Part shown: piece by piece, positions 27,219-38,181 of the stretch | Layout: each line of letters begins with the position of its first letter | Numbering within the stretch: the first letter of the stretch is position 1 | NCBI RefSeq assembly: GCF_024385575.1 | Contig: NZ_JANFMV010000001.1 | Coordinates: 1,145,681 to 1,209,680, forward strand | Source: Rhizobium sp. NRK18 | Lineage (GTDB): Bacteria; Pseudomonadota; Alphaproteobacteria; Rhizobiales; Rhizobiaceae | Direction of reading: 5' to 3' | DNA: 64,000 bases | Position numbers and translations under genes: made by a program | Notes under the pieces: model-generated | Seen by the model: the letters and a program-made list of their open reading frames with translations, nothing else | What the model was told of the DNA's origin: nothing | Databases searched by the model: none

Positions 27219-28496
27219 TTACTTCAACTGACCCTGCAGCTCTTCCTGGATCTGCGTGACCGCATCCTCAGGGCTCATGTAGCCGTGGATCGCCGGCGAG
27301 ATGATGTTGATTGCAGCATCATAGGCAGGCGAGGCGACGCCGGTGACGCGCGTCTGCGGGTCATAGGCGGCGTGAGCGGCAAGCGAGGCATAGGTCGCAT
27401 TTGGCTCCATGCCCTTGTATTCATCGCTTTCGGTGACGGGCTTGTAGGCCGGAATGTGACCGGCGGAGGCCCACTTGATGGCATGCTTCTCCATCCAGCC
27501 GATCACTTCCATGACCGCCTTGCGCTTTTCGCCGGAGATCGTCTTGTCACCCTGGTTCGGGATGGCGAAGGCGTGCGAATCTGCCCAAGTGGCCGGCTGG
27601 CCCATCAGCGGCGGGATTTCGACCGCGCCCCACTTGAAGCCGAGCTTGCCGCTGGCCTCGAGGTCGTTGAAGGTCGGCACTTCCCAGACGCCGTTCAGCT
27701 GGAAGGCGGATTTGCCGGAGGAGAAGAGCGCGACCGAGGCTTCGTATTCGGCCTGCTGCGGTGCCCAGCCTTCCTCCTGCCAGTGGGTCATGGTCTGGAT
27801 CGCCTTGGCGGCCTTGGCGGCATTGTCGCCCGGCAGGACCTGACCATCGGCGATGAACTCGCCGCCCTGTTGTTTCAGCAGGGTGTAGAAGACGCGCCAG
27901 ACGCCGCCGTCGCCGCCTGTCTGATAGGTCAGCGGCGTTTCCATGCCGTTGTCCTTCAGCCATTTCAGTGCGCCTTCGAAGTCGGCCAGCGTCTTGATGC
28001 CGGTCAGCTTGCCGTTGTCGTCGAGATAGGGCGAGCCCTTCAGGGCGTCGGCATTGTAGTAGAGAATGATTGCGTGGATATCGAACGGCACGGCGTAAAG
28101 CTTGCCATCATAGGTCGCAGCCTTGATCGGCGCCTCGAAGAAATCGCCACGGCTGAGGCCGGCATTCTTCATGTCCTCGTCGGTGATTTCGCTCAACACG
28201 CCTTCTTCAAGGCCGAGCGGTGCGCGCGACAGGTGATAGGTCATGACATCCGGGCCTTCGCCGACCGCAACGGAGGTGCGGACCTTGGTATAGAAGGGGA
28301 CGCCCCATTCCAGCGTCGTGCCGCTGATCTGGATATCTGGATGTTCCTTATTGAAGCCGTCGATGAGTGCCTTCATGCGCACGCCGTCGCCGCCGCTCAG
28401 GAAATCCCACCAGACGATGTTCTGCTGGGCCAGCGCCGGCAGCGCCGTCAGACCGATGACGCTCGTCATCAGCAATGTCTTCAAATACTTCATCAT
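27219..28496 (-). CDS. Sugar ABC transporter substrate-binding protein
   Basis: 425 residues, an extracellular solute-binding protein family 1 member. A Sec signal peptide (MMKYLKTLLMTSVIGL, cleavage near ALAQ) precedes the mature IVWWDFLSGGDGVRMKALID. The start at 28496 follows GGGAGGAAAGC; an earlier in-frame codon at 28526 lacks a site. It captures the sugar in the periplasm and delivers it to the two permeases that follow. The gene order GH51-ATPase-binding protein-permease-permease suggests arabino-oligosaccharides, but the ligand is not readable from the sequence. Confidence 0.92.
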   Translation of the reverse strand: MMKYLKTLLMTSVIGLTALPALAQQNIVWWDFLSGGDGVRMKALIDGFNKEHPDIQISGTTLEWGVPFYTKVRTSVAVGEGPDVMTYHLSRAPLGLEEGVLSEITDEDMKNAGLSRGDFFEAPIKAATYDGKLYAVPFDIHAIILYYNADALKGSPYLDDNGKLTGIKTLADFEGALKWLKDNGMETPLTYQTGGDGGVWRVFYTLLKQQGGEFIADGQVLPGDNAAKAAKAIQTMTHWQEEGWAPQQAEYEASVALFSSGKSAFQLNGVWEVPTFNDLEASGKLGFKWGAVEIPPLMGQPATWADSHAFAIPNQGDKTISGEKRKAVMEVIGWMEKHAIKWASAGHIPAYKPVTESDEYKGMEPNATYASLAAHAAYDPQTRVTGVASPAYDAAINIISPAIHGYMSPEDAVTQIQEELQGQLK

Positions 28497-28567
28497 GCTT
28501 TCCTCCCTTGTGTGACACACCGCCAATCGCTCCCTCTGGCGGATCCTGGTAATGAAACGAAGTTGCG

Positions 28568-29638
<1,071 letters not shown>

Positions 29639-29647
29639 GGTTCCGCC

Positions 29648-31159
29648 TCAGCTCACCTTGAGACGCAGGACGTGGTAGGAGAGCGGCGCCAAAGATCCCT
29701 TCAGCTTGCCGTCCTCCATGCCGACGCCCGAACCGTTGGTCGGCTTGACGTGGTCCTGCCGGTCGGGACCGTTGGTTTCCTCCAGCCCGTAGCCCTGCAT
29801 GACGAAGTGCTCCGCAAGTGACGGATTGGCAAAGCCGGTCAGCGAGACGTCGAGATCGGCCTTCTCCGTCAGGTGGCGGTTGACGATGAACAGCGTCAGC
29901 ATGCCGCCTTCCTTGTCGTGGACGGCGGAGACGTCGAGATAATTGACGTCGTCGGCGACGCGGCAGTCATAGGTCGGACCGGAGACGGCGACGTTCAGCG
30001 CATCGCCGCGGCCGTAGAGCGACGCCATCTGGTAGGGGTAGTAGATCGTCTGGCGCCAAGCCGGCCCACCCTTTTCGGCGCGGATCGGGGCAATGACGTT
30101 GACCAGCTGGGCGATGCAGGCGATCCGGACCCGGTCGGAGCGTCGAATGAACTCGTTCAGGAGGCCGGCGACGAAGAGCGCGTCCTCGAAATTGTAGTCT
30201 TCCTCGAGGAGGGCAGGGGCTTCCGGCCAGTCCCACTCCTTGATCCGGCGGCCGTCTTCCTCGCGGATGTGGTACCAGACATTCCATTCGTCAAAGCAGA
30301 TATGGACGTCGTTCTTGGCGCGCTTCTTCGACTTCACATAGTCGATGGTGCCGGCAATCGTCTGGATGTAACGGCCGGTTTCCTCGATCTTGCCGAAGTA
30401 GTTCAGCGTGTCCTTGCTGTTGTTGCCGAAATATTTGTGCAGCGAGATGTAGTCGACGTTCTCGTAGCATTCCTCGAGAACCTGGCGCTCCCATTCCGGG
30501 TAGGTCGGCATGCCGTCGTTGGAGCTGCCGCAGACGATCGCCTCGATCGTCGGGTCGAAGCCCTTGAAGGCCTTGGCGGTTTCATTGGCGAGGCGGCCGT
30601 ATTCGGTCGCCACCTTGTGGCCGATCTGCCAGGGGCCGTCCATCTCGTTGCCGAGGCACCACATCTTGACGCCATAGGGTTCGTTGCGGCCGTTGGCGCG
30701 GCGGCGATCGCTCAAGGTCGTGCCGCCGGGGAAATTGACGTATTCGAGGAAGTTGCGGGCGTCTTCCAGTCCGCGCGAGCCGAGATTGACGGCGAGCATC
30801 ATGTCGATGCCGGCCATTTCCGCCCAGATGGCGAAATCGTCGATGCCGACCTGGTTGGTCTCCTTCGAACGCCAGGCGAGATCGAGGCGAACCGGGCGCT
30901 TGTCCTTCGGGCCGAGCCCGTCTTCCCAGTTGTAGGCGGAGACGAAGTTTCCGCCCGGATAGCGGATCGCCGGAATCTTCAGATCCTGCACGAATTTCAG
31001 CACGTCCTTGCGGAAGCCGTTGGCATCGGCTTCGGGGTGCCCGGGCTCGTAAATGCCGCTGTAGATCGCCCGACCCATATGCTCGATGAACGCGGAATAA
31101 AGCCGGTTGTCGATCGTACTGACACGAAAATCCCGATGGACAGCAACGCGTGCTTCCAT
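29648..31159 (-). CDS. abfA: GH51 alpha-L-arabinofuranosidase
   Basis: 503 residues, the normal GH51 length, without signal peptide, so cytoplasmic. The acid/base Glu is in MWCLGNEMDGPW, the nucleophile Glu in CFDEWNVWY, and IRYPGGNFVSAYNWEDG is a family hallmark. It releases L-arabinose from imported arabinan or arabinoxylan oligosaccharides. The start at 31159 follows GGGAGGATAGA; an upstream in-frame extension to 31261 is AT-rich and looks non-coding. It leads the transporter operon and lies downstream of an ArsR-type regulator. Confidence 0.93.
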   Translation of the reverse strand: MEARVAVHRDFRVSTIDNRLYSAFIEHMGRAIYSGIYEPGHPEADANGFRKDVLKFVQDLKIPAIRYPGGNFVSAYNWEDGLGPKDKRPVRLDLAWRSKETNQVGIDDFAIWAEMAGIDMMLAVNLGSRGLEDARNFLEYVNFPGGTTLSDRRRANGRNEPYGVKMWCLGNEMDGPWQIGHKVATEYGRLANETAKAFKGFDPTIEAIVCGSSNDGMPTYPEWERQVLEECYENVDYISLHKYFGNNSKDTLNYFGKIEETGRYIQTIAGTIDYVKSKKRAKNDVHICFDEWNVWYHIREEDGRRIKEWDWPEAPALLEEDYNFEDALFVAGLLNEFIRRSDRVRIACIAQLVNVIAPIRAEKGGPAWRQTIYYPYQMASLYGRGDALNVAVSGPTYDCRVADDVNYLDVSAVHDKEGGMLTLFIVNRHLTEKADLDVSLTGFANPSLAEHFVMQGYGLEETNGPDRQDHVKPTNGSGVGMEDGKLKGSLAPLSYHVLRLKVS

Positions 31160-31178
31160 TCTATCCTCCCAAGTTGTG

Positions 31179-31204
31179 TATCGATAAATCAGATATGCAT
31201 CTGA
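31179..31204. promoter_or_regulatory. Dyads upstream of the arabinofuranosidase gene
   Basis: TATCGATA (31179-31186) is palindromic and TCAGAT/ATCTGA (31189-31194 and 31199-31204) form an inverted pair with a 4-base spacer, 20-45 bases before the GH51 start. A TTGACA in the minus direction (31242-31237) lies upstream. CGATA elements also occur before the regulator gene at 32253-32285, so a shared regulator is possible. Weak evidence. Confidence 0.35.
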
Positions 31205-31285
31205 ATTGACGATAAACTCATGGCAAGTCGGGTTTTTGTCAACAGCCTTAATGTGCTGCACCGCACAGAGCGACGGTGGTTTTTA

Positions 31286-32215
31286 TTAAGAGACTGTATT
31301 CAATCGCAAAATTATGTCCTGATCGTAGTTCCCGAAGCCGCGGCCAAAGATGTTGACGCCACCGGGATGGCGGCCGTCGGCCTTGACCTCGATCTTCAGC
31401 CGTATCGAGCGATGATTGTCGATATCGAGATCGGCGATGACGACATCCGAGATCTTCTGCCCGTCGACATAGGTGCCGTCCGGGCCGACCATCCAGGTTT
31501 TCAGCATGCCGTATTGCGAGCCCTTGAGCTTCCACCAGGAGGGGGTAAGCAGGCCGCGATGATCGCCGAAATCGCCGGGCGAGGTCCAGACGCCGATCTC
31601 CTTGCCGTTGATCGACAGCAGGATGTCGGAGGGCCAGTTGCTCAGCGTTCCCGGCACCTCAGAGCTGATTTCCATAACGACTTCAAGGCTTTCGACGCCC
31701 ACGCCCTTGAGTTTGGCATTGTTGGGAAACTGATATTCGATGAAGCCGCTGGTAAACCACAGAAGGTTTGCCTTCATGCGCTCGGGGTCCATGAAGGTGT
31801 CGGGAACGTCGAGAAGGCCGATAATGCCTTCGGTGGAACAGATGCCGCAGGGGCCGGTGACCGTGCTGCCGGTGTAGAGTCCGAGCGGCATGGAGACTTC
31901 GATCCGGTTCGGCATGATCTTGGTTGGCGAGGGATTGAACGCCAGAATGAGTTCGTCATAGACGACGTAGCAAACCTTCTGGCTGCCCTTGCGGGCCTTC
32001 CTCACTTCCGTCCGGATAAGTCCTGCCGTTTCAAGGCTTTGCAGGTGAGAGGAGGCGGAGGACTGCGGCAATCCGGCGGCCTCGGCAAGCTCGTTGACAT
32101 TCATCCCCGGGTTTTTCGCCAGCTCCTGCATCAGTTGCAGACGGGGCAGGGAGGCAATGGCCTTCAGCAGCGCGACGTCTTTTTCCGGGTCGATGACGAG
32201 AAATTTCGGATTCAT
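31286..32215 (-). CDS. ArsR-type winged-helix regulator with a large C-terminal domain
   Basis: 309 residues. Residues 10-80 form an ArsR-like winged helix (NVNELAEAAGLPQSSASSHL is the recognition region). Residues 100-309 make a separate beta-rich domain with GPCGICSTEGIIGLLDVPDT and WWKLKGSQYGMLKTWMV. There is no ArsR metal-binding motif in the helix, so the second domain probably senses a ligand, possibly a sugar. Regulators of this shape are found near glycosidase genes. It precedes the GH51 gene in the same direction, with 126 bases between, and is the best candidate to control it. Confidence 0.8.
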   Translation of the reverse strand: MNPKFLVIDPEKDVALLKAIASLPRLQLMQELAKNPGMNVNELAEAAGLPQSSASSHLQSLETAGLIRTEVRKARKGSQKVCYVVYDELILAFNPSPTKIMPNRIEVSMPLGLYTGSTVTGPCGICSTEGIIGLLDVPDTFMDPERMKANLLWFTSGFIEYQFPNNAKLKGVGVESLEVVMEISSEVPGTLSNWPSDILLSINGKEIGVWTSPGDFGDHRGLLTPSWWKLKGSQYGMLKTWMVGPDGTYVDGQKISDVVIADLDIDNHRSIRLKIEVKADGRHPGGVNIFGRGFGNYDQDIILRLNTVS

Positions 32216-32252
32216 GCCGGCGTCCTGGTATTTTGATCAGATTCCCATGTCT

Positions 32253-32285
32253 ATATCGTATTTTTCGATATTTACAAATCGATAT
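32253..32285. promoter_or_regulatory. Triple CGATAT element upstream of the ArsR-type regulator
   Basis: ATATCG (32253-32258) and CGATAT (32266-32271) form an inverted pair with a 7-base spacer; CGATAT recurs at 32280-32285. The group is 38-70 bases before the regulator start on the minus strand and may be an autoregulatory site. Confidence 0.35.
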
Positions 32286-32333
32286 GGATCAACGCGGCGA
32301 AATACCGTCGGGGGATTTGAAAGCGGGGTGTTG

Positions 32334-33065
32334 TCACCCGGCAACGGGCGTGAAGGTCGCGCCGATGACATGCTTGTCGCCGGGGTAGATGAAGCGGACG
32401 AAGGTCACGGGACCGGCTTCGCTCCAGGTGCGACGCTGGATAAGCAGACAGGCAGCTCTCGCCGCAATATGAAGCTGTCGGGCCGTCTCCGTCGAGGCGT
32501 TGACGGCGAAGATCTTGTGCTCTGCCGTGCTCCAGGGCACCTGCTTCAAGAGCCATGCGCCCGATGGTCCGTCGGCAAAGCTTGCATCTCCGGCTTCCGG
32601 CACGGTGTCGAGATTGATCAGCCGTTCCTCCAGGCAGAAAGGTTCGCCGCCCGCAAGGTGCAGGCCGCGAACTTCGATGAGTCCGGTTCCCTTCTTGACC
32701 TCGAACGCGGCCGCATCCGCCGGGGTGGCGCCGCGTTGCGTGCGCGACAGAAGCCGATAGGCATAGGCCAGTTTCATGGCGCGGACCTCGGCCTCGACGT
32801 CGGTGATCTCCAGGATCGCCGATTGTCCGCGCGGCTGGGCGACAAAGCTGCCGGATTTCCGCCGGCGTTCGATCAGGCCCGATTTGGCAAGCTGGGTCAT
32901 GACCTTGTTCATGGTCATGCGCGAGACATTGTAGGATGTGGCCAGATCGACCTCGAAGGGCAGGCGGTGGCCGGGCGGCCATTCGCCGGAGACGATCTTG
33001 CGCTCGAGCTCGCCGAGGATCGTCCGGTAGAGTGAGGATCGCGCTGGATCGTCCCTGTCGCTCAT
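32334..33065 (-). CDS. hutC: Histidine utilisation repressor HutC
   Basis: 243-residue GntR/HutC-family regulator: N-terminal winged helix (residues 10-75, with VDLATSYNVSRMTMNKVMTQ) and C-terminal UTRA ligand domain (LHLAGGEPFCLEERLINLD, ending in VRFIYPGDKHVIGATFTP, a HutC-like end). Urocanate is the known inducer of the family. It lies 49 bases downstream of hutF, likely cotranscribed and so autoregulated. The predicted target is the TATGTATATACATA palindrome at 34536-34549. Confidence 0.92.
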   Translation of the reverse strand: MSDRDDPARSSLYRTILGELERKIVSGEWPPGHRLPFEVDLATSYNVSRMTMNKVMTQLAKSGLIERRRKSGSFVAQPRGQSAILEITDVEAEVRAMKLAYAYRLLSRTQRGATPADAAAFEVKKGTGLIEVRGLHLAGGEPFCLEERLINLDTVPEAGDASFADGPSGAWLLKQVPWSTAEHKIFAVNASTETARQLHIAARAACLLIQRRTWSEAGPVTFVRFIYPGDKHVIGATFTPVAG

Positions 33066-33114
33066 GGTCCCGCTTTCGCTCGCCCGGTGACGGGCATTCT
33101 TCCGTTCAGGCTTA

Positions 33115-34458
33115 TCAGGAATTGACCAGACTTTTCATGGTCTTCCTGAACTGCTCCACAATTCGCTGGCGGTCGACATGCCGTCCGTCCGCCACGCGCT
33201 TGCGACCGTTGGTCCAGACGCTGTCGACTGCGACGCCGTCGGCGAAGATCCAATGGTCGAGAAGCTGGTCGTCCGAACGCACGAAGACGTCTCTCGCGTC
33301 GAGCGACACCATGTCGGCTGAGGCGCCCGCGGCCAATCCGGTTGCCCCCGATAGCGCCTTGGCACCGCCGCTGAGCGCGCCGTCGAAGAGCCGGCGACCG
33401 GTCGACTGACCCGCAGCAGCGATGACATTGCGGGCGCGCAGGCCCAGGCGCTCGGAATATTCGAGCTGACGGAGTTCGTGGGCGACCGAAATCGAGATGT
33501 TGGAATCGGAGCCCACCCCGAACTGGCCGCCGTTCTGAAGAAAGGTTTCGGCCGGGAAGATGCCGTCGCCGAGATTGGCTTCGGTGATCGGGCAGAGGCC
33601 GGCGATCGCCCCGCGCGTCGCCATTTCTGTTGTTTCCGCCTTGGTCATGTGGGTCGCATGGATGAAGCACCAGCGCTCGTCGACGGGGGCATTGGCGAGC
33701 AGCCATTCGACCGGCCTTGCGCCGGACCAGCTGATGCAATCCTCCACTTCCTTCACCTGCTCGGCGACATGGATGTGGATCGGTCCGTTTCCATGATTGG
33801 CGACCAGCGTCTGCAATTCATCCGGCGTAACGGCCCGGAGGCTGTGCAGGGCGAGGCCAAGCTCTCCGCCGTCAAGCTTGGCGGTCACCTTGCCACTTGC
33901 GTCCATCAGTCTTGCAAAGCTGTCGAGCGAATTGATGAAGCGCCGCTGGCCATCGATCGGCGGCTGGCCGCCGAAGTTCGAATGCGCATAGAAGACGGGC
34001 AGGAGGGTTAGGTTGATGCCGGCCGACGTACTCGCCGCACCAATCCGCTCCGCATGCTCGGCGATATTTTCGTAGGGCCGGCCATCCTTGTCGTGGTGCA
34101 GGTAATGGAATTCGCCGACACGGGTGAAGCCCGCCTCCAGCATTTCCATGTAAAGCTGGGCTGCGACCGCCTCGATCTCTTCCGGCGTCATCGACAGCGC
34201 GAAGTCGTACATCACCGTGCGCCAGCTCCAGAAACTGTCGCTTGCCGGGCCGCGCACTTCGGCAAGACCCGCCATGGCGCGCTGGAAGGCGTGGCTGTGG
34301 AGGTTCGGCATGCCGGGAACGACGATCGCATGCCGCTCGTCGCCCGCCTGCGGCGTCGCATCCGGCGTCACGGATTCGATCGAGCATCCGTCGAACGTGA
34401 TGCGGACATTCTTTTTCCAGCCTTCGGCCAGCAGGGCCTTTTCGGCGAACACAGCCAT
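33115..34458 (-). CDS. hutF: Formimidoylglutamate deiminase HutF
   Basis: 447-residue zinc amidohydrolase that converts N-formimino-L-glutamate to N-formyl-L-glutamate and ammonia. The metal site HSHAFQRAMAG is typical of HutF; further His ligands are in HIHVAEQVKEVEDC and WCFIHATHMT, with the Asp in FGVGSDSNIS. With HutG it gives the five-step route to glutamate and formate. The start at 34458 follows AAGGAGGCTCACGA; an upstream in-frame codon at 34500 is less likely. It is divergent from hutI across the shared operator region. Confidence 0.93.
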   Translation of the reverse strand: MAVFAEKALLAEGWKKNVRITFDGCSIESVTPDATPQAGDERHAIVVPGMPNLHSHAFQRAMAGLAEVRGPASDSFWSWRTVMYDFALSMTPEEIEAVAAQLYMEMLEAGFTRVGEFHYLHHDKDGRPYENIAEHAERIGAASTSAGINLTLLPVFYAHSNFGGQPPIDGQRRFINSLDSFARLMDASGKVTAKLDGGELGLALHSLRAVTPDELQTLVANHGNGPIHIHVAEQVKEVEDCISWSGARPVEWLLANAPVDERWCFIHATHMTKAETTEMATRGAIAGLCPITEANLGDGIFPAETFLQNGGQFGVGSDSNISISVAHELRQLEYSERLGLRARNVIAAAGQSTGRRLFDGALSGGAKALSGATGLAAGASADMVSLDARDVFVRSDDQLLDHWIFADGVAVDSVWTNGRKRVADGRHVDRQRIVEQFRKTMKSLVNS

Positions 34459-34535
34459 TCGTGAGCCTCCTTGCGGTCCGGTGCCGGTAAAACTCGGCAT
34501 CCGGGTTTCTCAAAATTCGCTTGCAATGCGATTTT

Positions 34536-34549
34536 TATGTATATACATA
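34536..34549. promoter_or_regulatory. Perfect 14-bp palindrome, probable HutC operator
   Basis: TATGTATATACATA between hutF (minus) and hutI (plus). It contains TGTATATACA, the core reported for HutC sites in other proteobacteria. The position lets one repressor control both halves of the pathway. Confidence 0.75.
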
Positions 34550-34625
34550 TTTAGCACAAAGAAAAGCGAAAATGCGAGGCAGCCCTCAGTCATCGGGCGT
34601 CTTGCAAGGCTGAAGAGGTGGAGAG

Positions 34626-35837
34626 ATGTTGCTCAGGAATGCGCGGATCGCGACGCTTGACGATGCCGATGGTGGCCTCGGCGTGATCGACAAGGGCGCG
34701 GTGCTTTTGCGAGACGGCCGAATTGCCTGGGTCGGCGAGGAAAGCCAGTTGCCGGACGGTGCTGCGTCCGATGTCGAGGTGAGGGACCTCGGCGGGCGCT
34801 GGGTCACCCCGGCGCTGATCGACTGCCACACGCACATCATCTATGGCGGCAATCGCGCCCGCGAATTCGAGATGCGGCTCGACGGTGCGACGTACGAGGA
34901 AATCGCTCGTGCCGGCGGCGGTATCGTCTCCTCCGTCAATGCCACACGCGCTCTCGATGTCGACGGTCTCGTCCGAGTTTCGCTTGCCCGCCTCGACACG
35001 CTGCTCGCCGAAGGCGTTGCCACCATCGAGATCAAGTCGGGCTATGGCCTCAGTATAGAGGCGGAGCTCAACATGCTGCGCGCGGCCCGCGCCATCGAGA
35101 AAATCCGGCCGGTCCGCGTCGTGACCACATTCCTCGGCGCGCATGCCACTCCGGCCGAATACAAGGGCCGCAACGGCGATTACATCGCCGACGTCGTGCT
35201 GCCGGCGCTCCGTCAGGCGCATGCCGAAGGGCTGGTCGATGCTGTCGATGGCTTCTGCGAGGGAATCGCCTTCCAGCCGGACGAGATCGCCCGCGTCTTC
35301 GATCTGGCCAAATCACTTGGCCTGCCGGTCAAGCTGCATGCCGAACAGCTCTCCAATCTCGGCGGCGCCAAGCTTGCCGCCTCTTATGGCGCTTTGTCCG
35401 CCGACCATCTGGAATATCTTGATGCCGAAGGTGCGCAGGCGATGGCGAAAGCGGGAACGGTCGCCGTTCTCCTGCCGGGCGCCTTCTATGCGCTGAATGA
35501 AAAGCAGAAGCCGCCGGTGCAGGCGTTGCGGGATGCAGGCGTCCGTATCGCCATTGCGACGGACAGCAATCCGGGCACCTCGCCGCTGACATCGCTGCTT
35601 TTGACCATGAACATGTCGGCGACGCTCTTCGGGCTGACGGTCGGCGAATGCATCGCCGGCGCGACCCGCGAGGCCGCCCACGCGCTTGGACTGCAGTCAC
35701 AGGTCGGCACGATTGCCCCCGGCAAGTCCGCCGATCTCGCCATCTGGGACGTCGATAGCCCGGCGGAGCTCGTCTACCGCATCGGCTTCAACTCGCTTCA
35801 CGCAAGGATCTTCAAGGGAGAATGGATCGCAAGATGA
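34626..35837 (+). CDS. hutI: Imidazolonepropionase HutI
   Basis: 403-residue metal-dependent hydrolase that opens 4-imidazolone-5-propionate to N-formimino-glutamate, the third step of histidine breakdown. The metal motif is [12 protein letters not shown] near residue 70; ligand residues follow in [18 protein letters not shown] and IATDSNPG. Start ATG at 34626 follows GAGGTGGAGAG. It heads the plus-strand operon and overlaps hutH by four bases. Confidence 0.95.
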   Translation: MLLRNARIATLDDADGGLGVIDKGAVLLRDGRIAWVGEESQLPDGAASDVEVRDLGGRWVTPALIDCHTHIIYGGNRAREFEMRLDGATYEEIARAGGGIVSSVNATRALDVDGLVRVSLARLDTLLAEGVATIEIKSGYGLSIEAELNMLRAARAIEKIRPVRVVTTFLGAHATPAEYKGRNGDYIADVVLPALRQAHAEGLVDAVDGFCEGIAFQPDEIARVFDLAKSLGLPVKLHAEQLSNLGGAKLAASYGALSADHLEYLDAEGAQAMAKAGTVAVLLPGAFYALNEKQKPPVQALRDAGVRIAIATDSNPGTSPLTSLLLTMNMSATLFGLTVGECIAGATREAAHALGLQSQVGTIAPGKSADLAIWDVDSPAELVYRIGFNSLHARIFKGEWIAR

Positions 35838-37369
35838 CCATCGTTCTGAAACCCGGTCATGTCGCTCTCAGCGAGCTGGAAACGATCTACTGGACGGGGG
35901 AGCCCGCCCGGATCGAACCGTCCTATCACCCCGGCATCGAGAAGGCGGCGGCCCGCATCGCCGAAATCGCCGCCGGCAACGAGCCGGTCTATGGCATCAA
36001 CACCGGCTTCGGCAAACTTGCCTCGATCAAGATCGATGCCGCCGACGTCGCCACGTTGCAGCGCAACCTCATCCTGTCGCATTGCTGCGGAGTCGGGGCG
36101 CCGCTTGCCGAAAACATCGTCCGGCTGATCATGTCGCTGAAGCTGATCTCGCTTGGCCGCGGGGCGTCCGGCGTGCGCATGGTCGTCGTCCGGCTGATCG
36201 AGGACATGCTGGACAAGGGTGTCATTCCGGTGATCCCGGAAAAGGGCTCCGTCGGCGCCTCCGGCGATCTGGCGCCGCTTGCCCATATGGCTGCTGCGAT
36301 GATGGGCCATGGCGAGGCATTCCTTGGCGGCGAACGCATGCAGGCTGCCGCCGCGCTTGACAAGGCCGGCCTGCAGCCGGTCGAACTGGCGGCAAAGGAA
36401 GGTCTGGCGCTGATCAACGGCACGCAGACGTCCACCGCTCTTGCCCTTGCCGGTCTCTTCCGCGCTCACCGCGCGGCAAGCAGCGCGCTCGTCACCGGCG
36501 CGCTGTCGACCGACGCCGCCATGGGCTCCTCGGCGCCGTTCCATCCGGATATCCACACGCTTCGCGGTCACAAGGGCCAGATCGATGCCGGCAGCGCGCT
36601 GCGGAACCTGCTGGAGGGGTCGGTGATCCGCGAGAGCCATATCCAAGGCGACGAGCGCGTGCAGGATCCCTATTGCATCCGCTGCCAGCCGCAGGTCGAT
36701 GGCGCCTGCCTCGATCTTTTGCGCATGGCCGCGCGCACGCTCGAAATCGAAGCCAATGCCGTCACCGACAATCCGCTGGTCCTCTCGGACAATTCCGTCG
36801 TTTCCGGCGGTAATTTCCACGCGGAGCCGGTGGCGTTCGCCGCCGACCAAATCGCCATCGCCGTCTCTGAAATCGGCGCGATCGCACAGCGCCGTATCGC
36901 GCTCCTGGTCGATCCGGCACTCTCCTACGGCCTGCCGGCCTTCCTCGCCAAGAAGCCGGGCCTCAATTCCGGCCTGATGATCGCCGAGGTCACGTCTGCG
37001 GCGCTGATGAGCGAAAACAAGCAGATGACGCATCCGGCCTCGGTCGACTCCACGCCGACCTCCGCGAACCAGGAAGACCATGTTTCCATGGCCTGCCATG
37101 GAGCGCGGCGGCTCCTGCAGATGACGGAAAACCTGTTCTCGATCATCGGCATCGAGGCCCTCGCCGCCGTCCAGGGCGTCGAATTTCGCGGTCCGCTGAC
37201 GACCAGCCCGGAACTGACGAAGGCAATGAACGTCGTGCGCGACGCCGTCGCATCGCTCGAAGTCGACCGCTACATGGCCGACGATCTCGCCGCTGCCGGG
37301 AACCTGATTGCCACAGGCGCTCTGAACGCGGCGATCAGCCCCGGCATCCTGCCGGTCCTGGAGGTGTAG
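35834..37369 (+). CDS. hutH: Histidine ammonia-lyase HutH
   Basis: 511 residues; deaminates L-histidine to urocanate. The self-forming MIO cofactor triad Ala-Ser-Gly sits at residues 142-144 ([15 protein letters not shown]) when the start at 35834 is used, the same numbering as the Pseudomonas enzyme. That start overlaps the hutI stop (ATGA) and leaves 13 bases after AAGGGAG; the ATG at 35822 is only one base from it. Active-site YGINTGFG is present. First enzyme of the pathway, though second in this operon. Confidence 0.96.
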   Translation: MTIVLKPGHVALSELETIYWTGEPARIEPSYHPGIEKAAARIAEIAAGNEPVYGINTGFGKLASIKIDAADVATLQRNLILSHCCGVGAPLAENIVRLIMSLKLISLGRGASGVRMVVVRLIEDMLDKGVIPVIPEKGSVGASGDLAPLAHMAAAMMGHGEAFLGGERMQAAAALDKAGLQPVELAAKEGLALINGTQTSTALALAGLFRAHRAASSALVTGALSTDAAMGSSAPFHPDIHTLRGHKGQIDAGSALRNLLEGSVIRESHIQGDERVQDPYCIRCQPQVDGACLDLLRMAARTLEIEANAVTDNPLVLSDNSVVSGGNFHAEPVAFAADQIAIAVSEIGAIAQRRIALLVDPALSYGLPAFLAKKPGLNSGLMIAEVTSAALMSENKQMTHPASVDSTPTSANQEDHVSMACHGARRLLQMTENLFSIIGIEALAAVQGVEFRGPLTTSPELTKAMNVVRDAVASLEVDRYMADDLAAAGNLIATGALNAAISPGILPVLEV

Positions 37370-37370
37370 G

Positions 37371-38171
37371 ATGGCTGTCGTCGACATCAAGCAGGGCACC
37401 TCGCCCGTCATCCTGGGCCTGCCGCATACCGGCACCGACGTTCCGGAAGCGATCTGGAACCGGCTGAACGACAATGGTCGGCTGCTCGCCGATACCGACT
37501 GGCACATCCATGAGCTCTATGACGGGCTGCTCGCCGATGCGACGAGTGTCCGGGCGACCTTTCATCGCTACGTGATCGACGCCAACCGCGACCCGGCGGG
37601 TGTGAGCCTCTATCCGGGGCAGAACACCACGGAACTGGTGCCGACGACGGATTTCGACGGCAAGCCGATCTGGAAAAGCGGTGAAGAGCCCACAGAGGCC
37701 GATATCGCCGAACGCGTTGCCAGCTTCCACGCGCCGTATCATGCGGCGCTCGCCGCCGAGATCGAGCGGGTGAAGGCAATCCACGGCATCGCCGTCCTTT
37801 ACGACTGCCATTCGATCCGCTCGGTGATCCCGTTCCTGTTTGACGGCACGCTGCCGGATTTCAACGTCGGAACCAACCTCGGGATCACCTGCGCGCCCGA
37901 AATCGAGGCGGCGGTGGAAAACGTCGTGGCTTCCGCCTCCGGCTACACCCACATCGTCAACGGCCGTTTCAAGGGCGGCTGGACGACACGGCACTATGGC
38001 CGGCCGCAGGACGGCATGCACGCCATCCAGTTGGAGCTTGCGCAGTCGACCCATCTGGCAACGGAAGCACCGCCGTTTGCCTATGACGAAGACAAGGCCG
38101 CCCGCCTTCGCATTCACCTGAAAGATATTCTGGAGCGCATCGAGAGGATCGCGCTTTCGGCCCGGATCTAG
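37371..38171 (+). CDS. hutG: N-formylglutamate deformylase HutG
   Basis: 266-residue zinc hydrolase that releases glutamate and formate from N-formylglutamate, the product of HutF. Characteristic segments are [37 protein letters not shown] and [12 protein letters not shown]. Start two bases after hutH, with GGAGGTGTAGG overlapping the preceding stop. The presence of both HutF and HutG shows the five-step rather than the formamide-releasing route. Confidence 0.94.
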   Translation: MAVVDIKQGTSPVILGLPHTGTDVPEAIWNRLNDNGRLLADTDWHIHELYDGLLADATSVRATFHRYVIDANRDPAGVSLYPGQNTTELVPTTDFDGKPIWKSGEEPTEADIAERVASFHAPYHAALAAEIERVKAIHGIAVLYDCHSIRSVIPFLFDGTLPDFNVGTNLGITCAPEIEAAVENVVASASGYTHIVNGRFKGGWTTRHYGRPQDGMHAIQLELAQSTHLATEAPPFAYDEDKAARLRIHLKDILERIERIALSARI

Positions 38172-38181
38172 GAGAGACATC

